Shown here piece after piece: positions 1-8,800 of a stretch of DNA of 64,000 bases. Source of the stretch: Croceibacterium soli. Lineage in GTDB: Bacteria; Pseudomonadota; Alphaproteobacteria; Sphingomonadales; Sphingomonadaceae. The notes beneath the pieces were generated by a model. The model was given only the letters and a program-made list of their open reading frames with translations, was not told the origin of the DNA and made no database searches. The stretch is from the NCBI RefSeq assembly GCF_009828065.1, contig NZ_WTYK01000003.1, positions 310,001-374,000 of the forward strand, written 5' to 3'. Both the position numbers and the translations under genes were made by a program. Within the stretch, counting starts at the first letter, position 1; each line of letters starts with the position of its first letter.

Positions 1-392
1 AAGAACGGCGTCACGAGCTCCGCGCCCTTCATATCCTCGCTCACGGTCAGCACGCGAACCTCGTCGCCCAGATCGGCGGCCAGCTGGTCGAGCAGCGGCA
101 TCTCGGTCACGCACGGGGCGCACCAGGTCGCCCACAAGTTGAGCAGGACCGGCTTGCCGCGCGTTTCGGCGAGCACGAGGCTGGCGCCGGAAGGATCGGT
201 GACGGTGACGGCCGGGATCGGCTCCCCGGCATGGCTGCGGTCGAGCGTGCCGGTGAGTTCTTCGGCGGTCGCGTCGGCCTTTGCCGCGGCGGAGTTTTCC
301 TGCTGTTGCGCGTCCACGGCGGTTTCCCTATCGCAAGCCCCCGCAAGAAGGGCCAAGGGTAGCGTGAGCGACAGCAAGGGTACGCGGGGCAT
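1..392 (-). CDS. TlpA-like thioredoxin-fold lipoprotein, partial (C-terminus off left edge)
   Basis: Reading the minus strand from an ATG at 392 gives a continuous frame to the window edge, about 130 residues. A short hydrophobic leader ends in Cys20 (LLAGAC, an imperfect lipobox), so it is probably exported and may be lipid-anchored. After an Ala/Gln-rich linker comes the core of a TlpA/ResA-type periplasmic thioredoxin with the redox motif WATWCAPC followed by an EMPLLDQL helix. Such proteins reduce disulfides of exported or cytochrome c maturation substrates; the substrate here is unknown. Its start codon lies only 16 bases from that of divergent argH. The C-terminal third, with the expected cis-proline region, is not visible. 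Confidence 0.85.
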   Translation of the reverse strand, partial: MPRVPLLSLTLPLALLAGACDRETAVDAQQQENSAAAKADATAEELTGTLDRSHAGEPIPAVTVTDPSGASLVLAETRGKPVLLNLWATWCAPCVTEMPLLDQLAADLGDEVRVLTVSEDMKGAELVTPF

Positions 393-408
393 TACGGGCT
401 CCAATCAG

Positions 409-1785
409 ATGTGGGGCGGGCGCTTCGCCGAGGGGCCCGCTGCGATCATGCGCGAGATTAACGCATCGATCCCCTTCGACAAGGCGCTCTGGCGGCAGGA
501 CATAGCGGCAAGCAAGGCCCATGTCGCCATGCTCGGCGCCTGCGGGATCGTCTCCGGCGAGGATGCCGTGGCCATCGAGCGAGGGCTCGACTCCGTCGCC
601 GCCGAGTACGAGGCTGACGGCGTTCCGGAGAACTGGGACCTCGAAGACATCCACATGACCACGGAGAGCCGGCTCGCCGAACTGATCGGCCCCGTGGCCG
701 GCCGGCTGCACACCGCTCGCAGCCGCAACGACCAGGTGGCGACCGACTTCCGCCTGTGGGTCCGCGATGCGATCGATGCTGTGGACGCCGGCCTTTCGGC
801 GCTGCAGCGCGCGCTGGTCACCCGGGCGGGCGAGCATGCCGACAGCATCATGCCCGGCTTCACCCACCTACAGGCGGCCCAGCCGGTCACCCTCGGCCAT
901 CACCTGATGGCCTATTACGAGATGATCCGGCGCGACCGTTCGCGCTTCCAGGCCGCGCGGGCGCGGCTGAACGAAAGCCCGCTCGGCAGCGCGGCTCTGG
1001 CCGGCACGGGCTTCCCCATCGACCGGGAGATGACCGCGCAGGCGCTCGGTTTCGACCGGGCGACCGCCAACAGCCTCGATGCCGTCTCGGACCGGGACTT
1101 CGCGCTCGATTACCTGCAGGCGGCTGTGCAATGCGCACTGCATCTCTCGCGCCTGGCCGAGGAGTTGATCCTGTGGGCCAGCCAGCCGTTCGGCTTCGTG
1201 CGCCTGCCCGATTCGCTCAGCACCGGCAGCTCGATCATGCCGCAGAAGAAGAACCCGGACGCGGCGGAACTGGTGCGCGGCCATGCCGGGCGGATCGTCG
1301 GCTGCGCCACAGCGCTGACCGTGACGATGAAAGGCCTGCCGCTCGCCTATTCGAAGGACATGCAGGACGATAAGCCGCCGGTGTTCGAGGCGGCGTCGCT
1401 GCTCGCGCTATCGATCGCGGCGATGACCGGCATGATCGCCGATGCCGAGTTCCGCACCGATCGCATGCGCCAGGCCGCCGAGCTCGGCTACGCCACCGCC
1501 ACCGACCTGGCCGACTGGCTGGTGCGGGAGGCCGGCCTGCCGTTCCGCGAGGCCCACCACGTGACCGGCGCGGCCGTCAGGCTGGCGGAGGAGAAAGGCG
1601 TGGCGCTCGACGCGCTGTCGCTGGACGAGCTTCAGGCGATCGATGCGCGGATTGGGGAGGGCGTGTACAAGGCGCTGTCGGTCGAGGCCTCCGTGGCGGC
1701 GCGCGCCAGCCACGGCGGCACGGCGCCCGACCAGGTGCGCCGCCGCGTGGCCGATGCGCGCACCGCGCTGGAGATGGACCGATGA
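409..1785 (+). CDS. argH: argininosuccinate lyase
   Basis: Last step of arginine synthesis: argininosuccinate is split to arginine and fumarate in the cytoplasm. The 458-residue product has the normal family length, starts MWGGRF as is typical, and carries the fumarase/ASL superfamily signature [12 protein letters not shown] at residues 273-284, whose flexible loop holds the catalytic serine. The ATG at 409 is chosen because everything upstream in frame (to 139) is antisense to the thioredoxin gene and does not resemble ArgH. The frame ends in ATGA, overlapping the next gene by 4 bases, so argH, the small lipoprotein and lysA are probably co-transcribed. Confidence 0.97.
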   Translation: MWGGRFAEGPAAIMREINASIPFDKALWRQDIAASKAHVAMLGACGIVSGEDAVAIERGLDSVAAEYEADGVPENWDLEDIHMTTESRLAELIGPVAGRLHTARSRNDQVATDFRLWVRDAIDAVDAGLSALQRALVTRAGEHADSIMPGFTHLQAAQPVTLGHHLMAYYEMIRRDRSRFQAARARLNESPLGSAALAGTGFPIDREMTAQALGFDRATANSLDAVSDRDFALDYLQAAVQCALHLSRLAEELILWASQPFGFVRLPDSLSTGSSIMPQKKNPDAAELVRGHAGRIVGCATALTVTMKGLPLAYSKDMQDDKPPVFEAASLLALSIAAMTGMIADAEFRTDRMRQAAELGYATATDLADWLVREAGLPFREAHHVTGAAVRLAEEKGVALDALSLDELQAIDARIGEGVYKALSVEASVAARASHGGTAPDQVRRRVADARTALEMDR

Positions 1786-2024
1786 CCCGCAAGCTCATCC
1801 TGCTGCTTCCTTTCGCGCTCCTCGCCGCCTGCGGCCAGAAACGCGATCTTGCGCCTCCTCCTGGCGAAGCGCTCCCGCCGGCGGCTTACGGCAGCGATCA
1901 CCAGCCGACTGCCGAGGAACTGCTCGAGCCCGAGCCGCAGGCCGCGCCGGAGCGCAGCGTGGAACTGCGCCGGCGCTCGGAAGAGCGCCAGGACGATCCC
2001 TTCGATTTGCCGCCGGAAGACTGA
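1782..2024 (+). CDS. small LptM/YifL-like lipoprotein
   Basis: An 80-residue protein with a signal peptide and a good lipobox (LLAACG, Cys at about residue 17), followed by a charged, Pro- and Glu-rich low-complexity tail. Small lipoproteins of this shape sit between argH and lysA in many proteobacteria; the E. coli relative YifL/LptM helps the LPS translocon LptD mature. Membership is inferred from length, lipobox and position, since the tail is not conserved enough to prove it. It overlaps argH by 4 bases and ends 3 bases before lysA. Confidence 0.8.
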   Translation: MTRKLILLLPFALLAACGQKRDLAPPPGEALPPAAYGSDHQPTAEELLEPEPQAAPERSVELRRRSEERQDDPFDLPPED

Positions 2025-2027
2025 TTC

Positions 2028-3290
2028 ATGGACCATTTCCAGCTCCGTAACGGCGAGCTCTTCGCCGAGGACGTGCCCCTTGCTCGCATCGCCGAGGAAG
2101 TCGGCACGCCGGTCTACGTCTATTCGCGGGCGACGCTTGAACGCCACGCGCAGGTGTTCCGCGACGGGCTCGCCGCCATTCCGCGCAAGCACATCGCCTT
2201 CGCCGTGAAGTCGAACCCCAACCTGGCCGTGCTGCGCGTGCTCGGGCGGCAGGGCTACGGCGCCGACGTCGTTTCCGGCGGAGAGATGCGGCGCGCCTTG
2301 GCGGCGGGCATTCCGGCGAAGGACATCGTCTTCTCGGGCGTCGGCAAGACCGCGCGGGAACTGGCCGATGCGCTCGATGCGGAGATCGGCCAGTTCAACA
2401 TCGAATCCGAGGAAGAGGGCCTCGAGCTCGCCCGGATCGCCGCAGAACGCGGCAAGCGCGCGGCCTGCGCGCTGCGCGTCAATCCCGACATCGACGCGGG
2501 CACGCACGAGAAGATCTCCACCGGCAAGGCGGACAACAAGTTCGGCGTGCCGTTCGACCTCGCCACGGGCATCTATGCCCGGCTGGCGGAGCTGCCTGGC
2601 ATGAACATGCGCGGGCTTGCGGTGCACATCGGCAGCCAGCTCTCGGATCTCAAGCCGCTGGAGCTGGCGTTCGAGAAAGTCGGCACGCTGCTCGGTCAAC
2701 TGCGCAGCGCCGGGCACAGGGTCACTCACGTGGACCTCGGCGGCGGGCTGGGCGTCCCGTACAAGGCCGGCGACGTTCTGCCGAGCCCGGCGGAGTACGG
2801 CGCGATGGTGGCGCGTGTTACGCAAGGCTGGGATGTCGAGCTGATGTTCGAGCCCGGGCGGGTGATCGCCGGCAATGCCGGGGTGCTGCTCACCCGCGTG
2901 ATCCGCGTGAAGCGCAACGGCAATCGCACGCCGTTCATGGTCGTCGATGCGGCGATGAACGATCTGGCGCGGCCGGCGCTCTACGGCGCGTGGCACGATT
3001 TCGACGCCGTCCGCCCCAGCGGGGAGCGGATGACAGCTCACATCGTCGGCCCGATCTGCGAAACCGGCGATACGTTCGCCCGCGACCGCAACTGCGATGC
3101 GCTGGCCGACGGCGATCTCGCCGTGTTCCGAACCGCCGGGGCCTATGGCGCGACTATGGCCTCCAGCTACAACAGCCGCGGCTTCGTGGCCGAAGTGCTG
3201 GTCGACGGGGATCGCTTTGCCGTCGTGGCCGACCGCATCCTGCCGGAAGAGATCTACGCCGCCGAACGCGTGCCGGAGTGGCTTGATTGA
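2028..3290 (+). CDS. lysA: diaminopimelate decarboxylase
   Basis: Converts meso-diaminopimelate to L-lysine, the last step of lysine synthesis. The 420-residue length matches the family. The PLP lysine lies in FAVKSNPN (Lys61) of the N-terminal alanine-racemase-like barrel; a GGGLGVPY phosphate-binding glycine loop follows, and the C-terminal sheet domain carries CETGDTFARDR, whose Cys contacts substrate across the dimer. It follows the small lipoprotein by 3 bases and its stop overlaps the TTG start of the next gene. Confidence 0.97.
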   Translation: MDHFQLRNGELFAEDVPLARIAEEVGTPVYVYSRATLERHAQVFRDGLAAIPRKHIAFAVKSNPNLAVLRVLGRQGYGADVVSGGEMRRALAAGIPAKDIVFSGVGKTARELADALDAEIGQFNIESEEEGLELARIAAERGKRAACALRVNPDIDAGTHEKISTGKADNKFGVPFDLATGIYARLAELPGMNMRGLAVHIGSQLSDLKPLELAFEKVGTLLGQLRSAGHRVTHVDLGGGLGVPYKAGDVLPSPAEYGAMVARVTQGWDVELMFEPGRVIAGNAGVLLTRVIRVKRNGNRTPFMVVDAAMNDLARPALYGAWHDFDAVRPSGERMTAHIVGPICETGDTFARDRNCDALADGDLAVFRTAGAYGATMASSYNSRGFVAEVLVDGDRFAVVADRILPEEIYAAERVPEWLD

Positions 3291-4066
3291 AAAGCCTGCC
3301 GCTCTTCCACCGCGTCGCCGGGCAGCCGGTGATCGTGCTGGGGGAGGGGCCCGCCGCCGAAGCCAAGCGCCGCCTGGTCGCGCGTGCCGGGGGCGAGGTG
3401 GTTACAGATGCGGAGGCCGGCATCGCCCGCGGCGCGCGCCTGGCGTTCGTGGCTACGGATAATGCCGCAGACGACGCCGCCCGGCTGCGGGCGGCGGGGC
3501 TGCTGGTCAACGTCGTCGACCGTCCCGAACTGTGCGATTTCACCACTCCGAGCATCCTGGACCGCGATCCCGTGCTGATCGCCATCGGCACCGGCGGGGC
3601 CTCCGCCGGTCTGGCCAAGCACTTGCGCCTGCGCCTGGAGGCGATCGTTCCCGAAAGCCTCGGCCTGCTTGCCCGCTCGCTCGCCGCAGCCCGCGGCAAG
3701 CTGCGCGAACGCTGGCCCGATGCCGCGGACCGGCGGCGGGCGCTCGACGGGGCGCTGGGGCCGGGCGGCGAGCTCGACCCGCTGGCTGCGCATGACGGCG
3801 ACGCGGTGGCCGCCTGGCTGGGGGCCGCGAGCACCGGCGGGGAGGGCAGGCGGATCGAGTTCGCACTCGCCAGCGACGACCCGGGCGACCTGACCTTGCG
3901 CCAGCTCCAGGCGCTCGGCGCAGCCGACGCGATCCTGTTCGACCCCGCGATCCCGCCTGCCATCCTCGATCGCGCCCGCGCAGATGCCGAGCGCTTTCCG
4001 CTGCCTCACGAGGCCCCGCTGCCGGAGGGTCTGGTGATCGTTCTGCACCGCCGCAGCATGTCGTAG
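3287..4066 (+). CDS. siroheme synthase N-terminal-type protein (precorrin-2 dehydrogenase / ferrochelatase-like)
   Basis: A 259-residue protein resembling the CysG N-terminal half / Met8p family, which oxidises precorrin-2 with NAD and inserts iron to form siroheme. The N-terminus reads like the Rossmann part (LPLFHRVAGQPVIVLGEGPAAEAKRRL), then VATDNAADDAARLRAAGLLVNVVDRPELCDFTTPSILDRDPVLIAIGTGGASAGLAKHLR-like blocks match the family; the region is here described rather than quoted in full. The C-terminal 60 residues look like a remnant of the methyltransferase domain (LRQLQALGAADAILFD) and are too short for a functional CobA module. The start is a TTG overlapping the lysA stop. No sulfite or nitrite reductase gene is in the window. 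Confidence 0.8.
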   Translation: MKSLPLFHRVAGQPVIVLGEGPAAEAKRRLVARAGGEVVTDAEAGIARGARLAFVATDNAADDAARLRAAGLLVNVVDRPELCDFTTPSILDRDPVLIAIGTGGASAGLAKHLRLRLEAIVPESLGLLARSLAAARGKLRERWPDAADRRRALDGALGPGGELDPLAAHDGDAVAAWLGAASTGGEGRRIEFALASDDPGDLTLRQLQALGAADAILFDPAIPPAILDRARADAERFPLPHEAPLPEGLVIVLHRRSMS

Positions 4067-4191
4067 AGCTGCGAGCGACCAGCAGCATGATGCGGCCGCT
4101 TCCCACCTCCGCTGGCGCGACCGGGAAGCGATAGCGGCCGGCAAAGTCGGGCGCGGCGGAACTGGCGCGGCGGCAACCGCATTCCAGCTCC

Positions 4192-5235
4192 ATGCCGCTC
4201 CCGTTCTCCGGTCTTGCGATCGCGCCCGAAACGCCGCCGATGGAGGCGAAGCTGGGCGACGAGATCCCCGCCGGCCCGGGCTGGCAATTCGAACCCAAGT
4301 GGGACGGCTTCCGCTGCCTGGCCTTCCGCGATGGCGACGCGGTCGAGCTGATGAGCAAGTCGGGCAAGCCGCTGGGGCGCTACTTCCCAGAAGTGGTGGA
4401 GGCGCTGGCGGCGCTCCGGGAAAGGCGGTTCGTGCTCGACGGCGAGCTCGTCCTGCCAGTGGGCGAGGTGCTGTCCTTCGCCGCGCTGCAGCTCCGGCTG
4501 CATCCGGCGGCTTCGCGCATCGAGAAGCTCTCACGCGAGACGCCGGCGCAGCTGATGCTGTTCGACTGCCTGCAGCTCGGCGGGGACGTGCTGCTGGACA
4601 AGCCGTTGTCAAAGCGCCGCGCGGCCCTTGAGGGCTTCCTGCGCCGGGCCGCAGGCCCGCGCCTGCACCTCTCCCCGGCGGCGGGGGACCCGCAGGTCGC
4701 CGCGGCCTGGTTCGAACGCAGCGGGGAAGCGCTCGACGGGGTGATCGCCAAACGCACCGACGCGCCATACCGGCCGGGCGAGCGGGCGATGATCAAGGTC
4801 AAGCAGCAGCGCACCGCCGACTGCGTGGTGGGCGGCTACCGCACCGGCAAGCACGGGATCGGCTCGCTCCTGCTCGGACTCTATGACGGCGTCGGCAAGC
4901 TGGACTACGTCGGCTACACCTCCTCCTTCAGCGATGCGGACCGCGCGGCCCTCGCCGAGCTGCTCGCGCCCTATGAAGGCCCGTCACCCTTTACCGGCAG
5001 CGCGCCCGGCGGGCAAAGCCGCTGGAGCGCCGGGCGCAGCACCGAATGGACCCCGCTACGCGCCGAGCTCGTCGCCGAAGTGACCTACGACCAGGTTACC
5101 GCCGGCCGCTTCCGCCACGGCACCACGTTCAGGCGCTGGCGGCCCGACAAGCGACCGGACCAGTGCACGCAGGACCAACTGGCGCACGAGCTCAGCCCGG
5201 CAGCGCTCGAGCAGGTGCTCGCCGAGATCGCCTGA
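4192..5235 (+). CDS. ATP-dependent DNA ligase (LigC/LigD-ligase-domain type)
   Basis: A 347-residue ligase with the nucleotidyltransferase core then an OB fold. Motif I is EPKWDGFR with the adenylated lysine at Lys36; later come LMLFDCLQL (motif III), EALDGVIAKR (motif IV) and MIKVKQQ (motif V), and the C-terminus has FRHGTTFRRWRPDK, typical of the OB domain of LigC-like enzymes. These ligases act in break repair, often with Ku or with LigD polymerase and nuclease modules. No such partner is encoded nearby, so it is a stand-alone ligase distinct from the NAD-dependent replicative LigA. It is preceded by a 125-base gap with no recognisable gene. Confidence 0.92.
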   Translation: MPLPFSGLAIAPETPPMEAKLGDEIPAGPGWQFEPKWDGFRCLAFRDGDAVELMSKSGKPLGRYFPEVVEALAALRERRFVLDGELVLPVGEVLSFAALQLRLHPAASRIEKLSRETPAQLMLFDCLQLGGDVLLDKPLSKRRAALEGFLRRAAGPRLHLSPAAGDPQVAAAWFERSGEALDGVIAKRTDAPYRPGERAMIKVKQQRTADCVVGGYRTGKHGIGSLLLGLYDGVGKLDYVGYTSSFSDADRAALAELLAPYEGPSPFTGSAPGGQSRWSAGRSTEWTPLRAELVAEVTYDQVTAGRFRHGTTFRRWRPDKRPDQCTQDQLAHELSPAALEQVLAEIA

Positions 5236-5236
5236 A

Positions 5237-5257
5237 GGCGCCCGCTATCGGGGCGCC
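5237..5257. other. hairpin between convergent ligase and PHP genes
   Basis: Seven-base arms GGCGCCC and GGGCGCC enclose a 7-base loop directly at the 3' ends of two convergent genes whose stops are 9 bases apart. A bidirectional terminating structure is possible, but there is no run of T on either strand, and part of the hairpin codes for the tail of the PHP protein. Confidence 0.3.
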
Positions 5258-6348
5258 GGCGCACCCGGCGCCATAGTCTGCCCCCGCCCATCGCGGAACA
5301 CCGGCTGGGTCCAGGCGTGCTTGCCGTTGCTATCGGTGATCGCGGCGCGGACGTAGGTTTCGTTTCCGGTGAAGCGGTAGCGCGGGCTCGTGCCGGCGGC
5401 TTCGGCCAGCACTTTGCCGTCCTGGCCGATGAAGCGGGTCGTGTAACGAGCGCCGGAGCGGGCCGGCTCGATGGTCACCGCGAACTCGGCGTCGCTCGCG
5501 GCGATATCGGTGAGCGTCACGCCGGTGGAGGCATAGAAGTCACCGCGCTCGATTCCGGCGCGGATGGCGGCCGGCGTGAGCTCGCTCGCGCGGACGACGA
5601 TCCAGGCATGGCCGCGGCCTTCCGCGTTATGGCTGTCGTCGGAGCCGACGCCCCATACGACCTTGCCGCGCGAGAGCAGATAGTCCCAGTATCCCTCGGC
5701 GGAGGGCCGCACGTCGCCATTGCCGTCGCTGCCGCCGAGATCGTTCACGCTGCCGAGCCCGTTCCAGATCTCGAGCAGGGTGCCGTCGGGGATCTCGTCA
5801 AGGTCCTCGGGCCGCACGGACCAGCGGTAGTTCGGATGGTTGACCTGGGCGATGCCGTTCTGCGCGCGCACCGCGGCGATGTTGGCGCGAAAGGTCTCGG
5901 CGAGCGGCATCGCCGCCGGCGCATGGGCCCCGCAGCCCGAGCCGGTGCAGCGCCGCTCGCCCACTGGCCAGATGACGCGCGTCGTGAACAGCGAGTTCAC
6001 GTGCGCGGCGGAGCGCGCCGGGTCCTCCCCCCACTGGGTGATTTCCTGCCCCGGCAGCACCAGAAAGCGCCCCTCGGCCCCGAACAGCGCATTCAGCGGT
6101 GCCACATCGGTGGCGAACTCGTGGTCGGTGACGAACAGGAACTGGTATCCGTTCTCGCGGTACCAGCGGACGACGCCATCAGGCGCCGTGTCGCCGTCGG
6201 AGTTGACGGTGTGCGTGTGCGTGTTGCCGCGGTACCAGTGCAGCTCAGGCGCGGATTGGGCGGCAACACTGTAATGCGCGAGCCCAAGCACTGCGGCGAA
6301 TGCCAGTGCGAGCGGAGATCGGGCAAAACGACGAAGCGATCTACGCAT
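5245..6348 (-). CDS. secreted PHP-superfamily (CehA/McbA-like) metal-dependent hydrolase
   Basis: A 367-residue protein with a signal peptide (RRFARSPLALAFAAVLGL, then ALA-like cleavage before QSAPEL). The mature part opens with WYRGNTHTHTVNSDGD, the HxH metal motif of PHP phosphoesterases, followed by FLFVTDHEF and LPGQEIT, and later GVGSDDSHN, which together supply a trinuclear metal site. The CehA/McbA branch includes carbaryl hydrolase, but the natural substrate is usually unknown. ATG 6348 is preferred to a TTG at 6405 because it gives a clean signal peptide. It follows the S9 peptidase on the same strand by 57 bases and may belong to that transcription unit. Confidence 0.85.
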   Translation of the reverse strand: MRRSLRRFARSPLALAFAAVLGLAHYSVAAQSAPELHWYRGNTHTHTVNSDGDTAPDGVVRWYRENGYQFLFVTDHEFATDVAPLNALFGAEGRFLVLPGQEITQWGEDPARSAAHVNSLFTTRVIWPVGERRCTGSGCGAHAPAAMPLAETFRANIAAVRAQNGIAQVNHPNYRWSVRPEDLDEIPDGTLLEIWNGLGSVNDLGGSDGNGDVRPSAEGYWDYLLSRGKVVWGVGSDDSHNAEGRGHAWIVVRASELTPAAIRAGIERGDFYASTGVTLTDIAASDAEFAVTIEPARSGARYTTRFIGQDGKVLAEAAGTSPRYRFTGNETYVRAAITDSNGKHAWTQPVFRDGRGQTMAPGAPAPR

Positions 6349-6405
6349 TGCCAAGGCTATGCGTGTTTGCCGGCTGCGCCATTCCCCGATCCTCAGGCTT
6401 CTCAA

Positions 6406-8793
6406 TCATTCGCTCCTCCCTGCTTCTCCGCTCGGCCCAAGGCCTGCGCTGCGGAGCGAGCGGACGTTGCTCCGATCGAGGATGACCCGGCCCATTTCGT
6501 CTCGCGCGATATCGAGATGCTCGGCAAGGAACTCGAGCCGTCGGTTCCAGAAATCTATGATGCTCGCGGGGCGGTAGAGGCTGTGCCCTTCGCCTTCATA
6601 GACGCGGTATTCAACGGGCTGCCCGAGCCGGCGCAGCGCGACGAAGGTTGCGTTGGCCCCATCGGGACCGATCGTGTCGAGCGCTCCTTGGCCGATCAAC
6701 AGCGGTGCCCGAATCCTGTCGAAGAAGTGGATCGGTGAGTTGCGCCGGTAGAGGTCCGGGTCCTGCCAGTAGTGCACGCCCATCAGTCCCTGTCCGGATT
6801 CTGTCCAGCGCTCGCCGGAGTTGCCATTGTCGTTAAGTCGCAGCGTCATGGCGAGCAGGTCGGGATGGCCGGGACTGGTAATCACGGCCGCGCGGAACCG
6901 GTCCGAGTGAGTAAGCAACGCCAGCACCGAATAGCCGCCGTAGCTATGGCCCATCGCCGCGACGCGCGTGGGATCGGCGATACCCTGCGCGACCAGCGCA
7001 TCGACACCGGGTATGACATTGGCCACCAAGTCCGCGAGAGGCTGCCCGACCCGCTGCGGCGCATCCGGGAAGAGGACGGCGTAGCCCCGTGTCGCCAGCA
7101 GTTGCATATTGGCCATCGGATCGCCGCTGCCGGCGAACCCGAACAGGTCGACGGCCTCCGATCCCATCTTCCCGCCATAGACCCACACAACGAGCGGCAA
7201 CCGTTGACCCGGGCGATAGGTCGGGGGGAGCAGCAGCGCTCCCGCGAGTTCCTGCCCTTCGGCATTGCGCCAGTTGATCGTTTGGGCTTGTCCGAATCGG
7301 ACCTCGGCGAGCGGCTCGTCCTGCGGAAGCCGGACCGGCGGACCGGCGGACCAGCTATGTAGGCGCTGCGGCGTCTGGCCCTGGCCCGCGGCATAGACGA
7401 TGCGGCGATACCGGGCATCGATGTCGAGCGTGTCGAGGCGGCCGCGCGCAGGATCGATAAGCGCGCGTGCCGAACCTGCAGCGTTGATCGCGAATAGGCC
7501 GCTGCCTGCACCGGGCTCCCCACCGGTTACCCACAATTGCCCGGACGTGACAAAATCCTGTTCGTTCGGCGTCACCACATGCTGCAGTCGGACGCCATCC
7601 ACGGCGGCGACTTGCCGCGCACCGCGTCCGTCGCGCCGGGCCGCCCAGATGCCGCCGTCGATTCCGACCGCATACACCGTAGACGAGTCGGCCGACCACA
7701 GGATGGACTCGGTTCCGGTTACCGCCTGTCCATCGGGGAGTTCGAGCAGCACCGGCGCGGGCCCCGCGACCGGCGCGATCGCGATACTGGCGAGCGGCTC
7801 TTTCACCCGATTGCCCTCGCTCGCGCGTGCCGCCGGAAAGGCGATGAAGCGACCGTCCGGAGACCAGCTGAAGGTACTGCTGCCAGACACTGCGGCGCCC
7901 GGCACCAGGATCCGGTCCTCGCGGCTCGCAAGGTCGACGAGGTGCAGGTCGTAGAGGTTTTCCTGGGTGCCCCGGATATCGCGACCGGCAAAAGCGGCAT
8001 AAGCCACCGCGCTGCCATCGGGTGCCGGCGCGTGGAAATAGCCGGCGGCGACATTGCGAGCGATTCGTTGGATCCTGCCTTCCTCGACGTGGAAAACGGC
8101 TATGTCGCAGCGACCGACTTGACCTTCGTTGCAGCGATGCACCGCGCCCGGTGTCATCGCCGCGCGATTTCCCTGTACGGAAGCGGACGCCGGCAGGTTT
8201 GCACGGAACACATGCAGAGACGCGCCGGTCGTTGGAGAGCGCGTAAATGGCGGCTGGAAGGCATTGGAGCGCAACTGCGGACCGGCAGCGTCGGTTGCCG
8301 CCCCATCGGAGGCGACCATCGGCTTTTCACCTTCGGGCCAGGCCACCGCAACCAGGCGCCGGCTGTCCGAAAACCAACGAACCCGCCAGCCACGGATAAA
8401 CGCGCCCTCGATGGCGCGGCTCCGACCTGTCTGGCGATCCCATATCCACAGCGTCTCCATCAGCGGCTCTCCGCTATCGACGGCGTAAGCGAGATAACGG
8501 CCGTCCGGCGACCAGCCGGCAATCCGCGCATCGCGCTCATCGTGATCGAGCGGGATGGTCCGCCCGCTGGCCTGGTCGACGAGGCGGATTTCTCTGCTCC
8601 TTGTTCGCGAGCCGCTTTCAACCGCCAACCAAGCCCCGTCGGGCGAGAAATCGACGGCACGGTAGCGCGGCTGCTGGAGCAGTTGTTCGATCGTTACCGG
8701 CCGATCGGCCGGCGGGGCTGCGTAGACGGACTGCGCGACCAGGCCGCCGATGATCAAGGCCAGCGAGGCCGACAGACGAGCACAGAGCTTCAT
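6406..8793 (-). CDS. exported S9 family serine peptidase (prolyl oligopeptidase / lasso-peptide isopeptidase-like)
   Basis: A 795-residue protein: signal peptide (ALIIGGLVAQSVYA), a WD40-like beta-propeller with repeated SPDGxxLA blades (residues about 40-520), then an alpha/beta hydrolase domain with the nucleophile GHSYGGYS (Ser617), Asp in GALDTIGPD and His in GEGHSLYR. The fold is that of S9 oligopeptidases. The start at 8793 is supported by GAGGTGA just upstream and the signal peptide. It lies 7 bases after the TonB receptor gene and downstream of FecI/FecR-type genes. This order is the one known for lasso-peptide isopeptidases (AtxE2 type) in sphingomonads and Asticcacaulis, so cleavage of an imported threaded or cyclic peptide is a reasonable inference; no lasso biosynthesis gene is present here. 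Confidence 0.88.
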   Translation of the reverse strand: MKLCARLSASLALIIGGLVAQSVYAAPPADRPVTIEQLLQQPRYRAVDFSPDGAWLAVESGSRTRSREIRLVDQASGRTIPLDHDERDARIAGWSPDGRYLAYAVDSGEPLMETLWIWDRQTGRSRAIEGAFIRGWRVRWFSDSRRLVAVAWPEGEKPMVASDGAATDAAGPQLRSNAFQPPFTRSPTTGASLHVFRANLPASASVQGNRAAMTPGAVHRCNEGQVGRCDIAVFHVEEGRIQRIARNVAAGYFHAPAPDGSAVAYAAFAGRDIRGTQENLYDLHLVDLASREDRILVPGAAVSGSSTFSWSPDGRFIAFPAARASEGNRVKEPLASIAIAPVAGPAPVLLELPDGQAVTGTESILWSADSSTVYAVGIDGGIWAARRDGRGARQVAAVDGVRLQHVVTPNEQDFVTSGQLWVTGGEPGAGSGLFAINAAGSARALIDPARGRLDTLDIDARYRRIVYAAGQGQTPQRLHSWSAGPPVRLPQDEPLAEVRFGQAQTINWRNAEGQELAGALLLPPTYRPGQRLPLVVWVYGGKMGSEAVDLFGFAGSGDPMANMQLLATRGYAVLFPDAPQRVGQPLADLVANVIPGVDALVAQGIADPTRVAAMGHSYGGYSVLALLTHSDRFRAAVITSPGHPDLLAMTLRLNDNGNSGERWTESGQGLMGVHYWQDPDLYRRNSPIHFFDRIRAPLLIGQGALDTIGPDGANATFVALRRLGQPVEYRVYEGEGHSLYRPASIIDFWNRRLEFLAEHLDIARDEMGRVILDRSNVRSLRSAGLGPSGEAGRSE

Positions 8794-8800
8794 GGTCACC

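Noticed and set aside
1632-3041. A 469-codon minus-strand frame opposite argH and lysA
   Set aside because: Antisense shadow with no family-like sequence; argH and lysA are certain.
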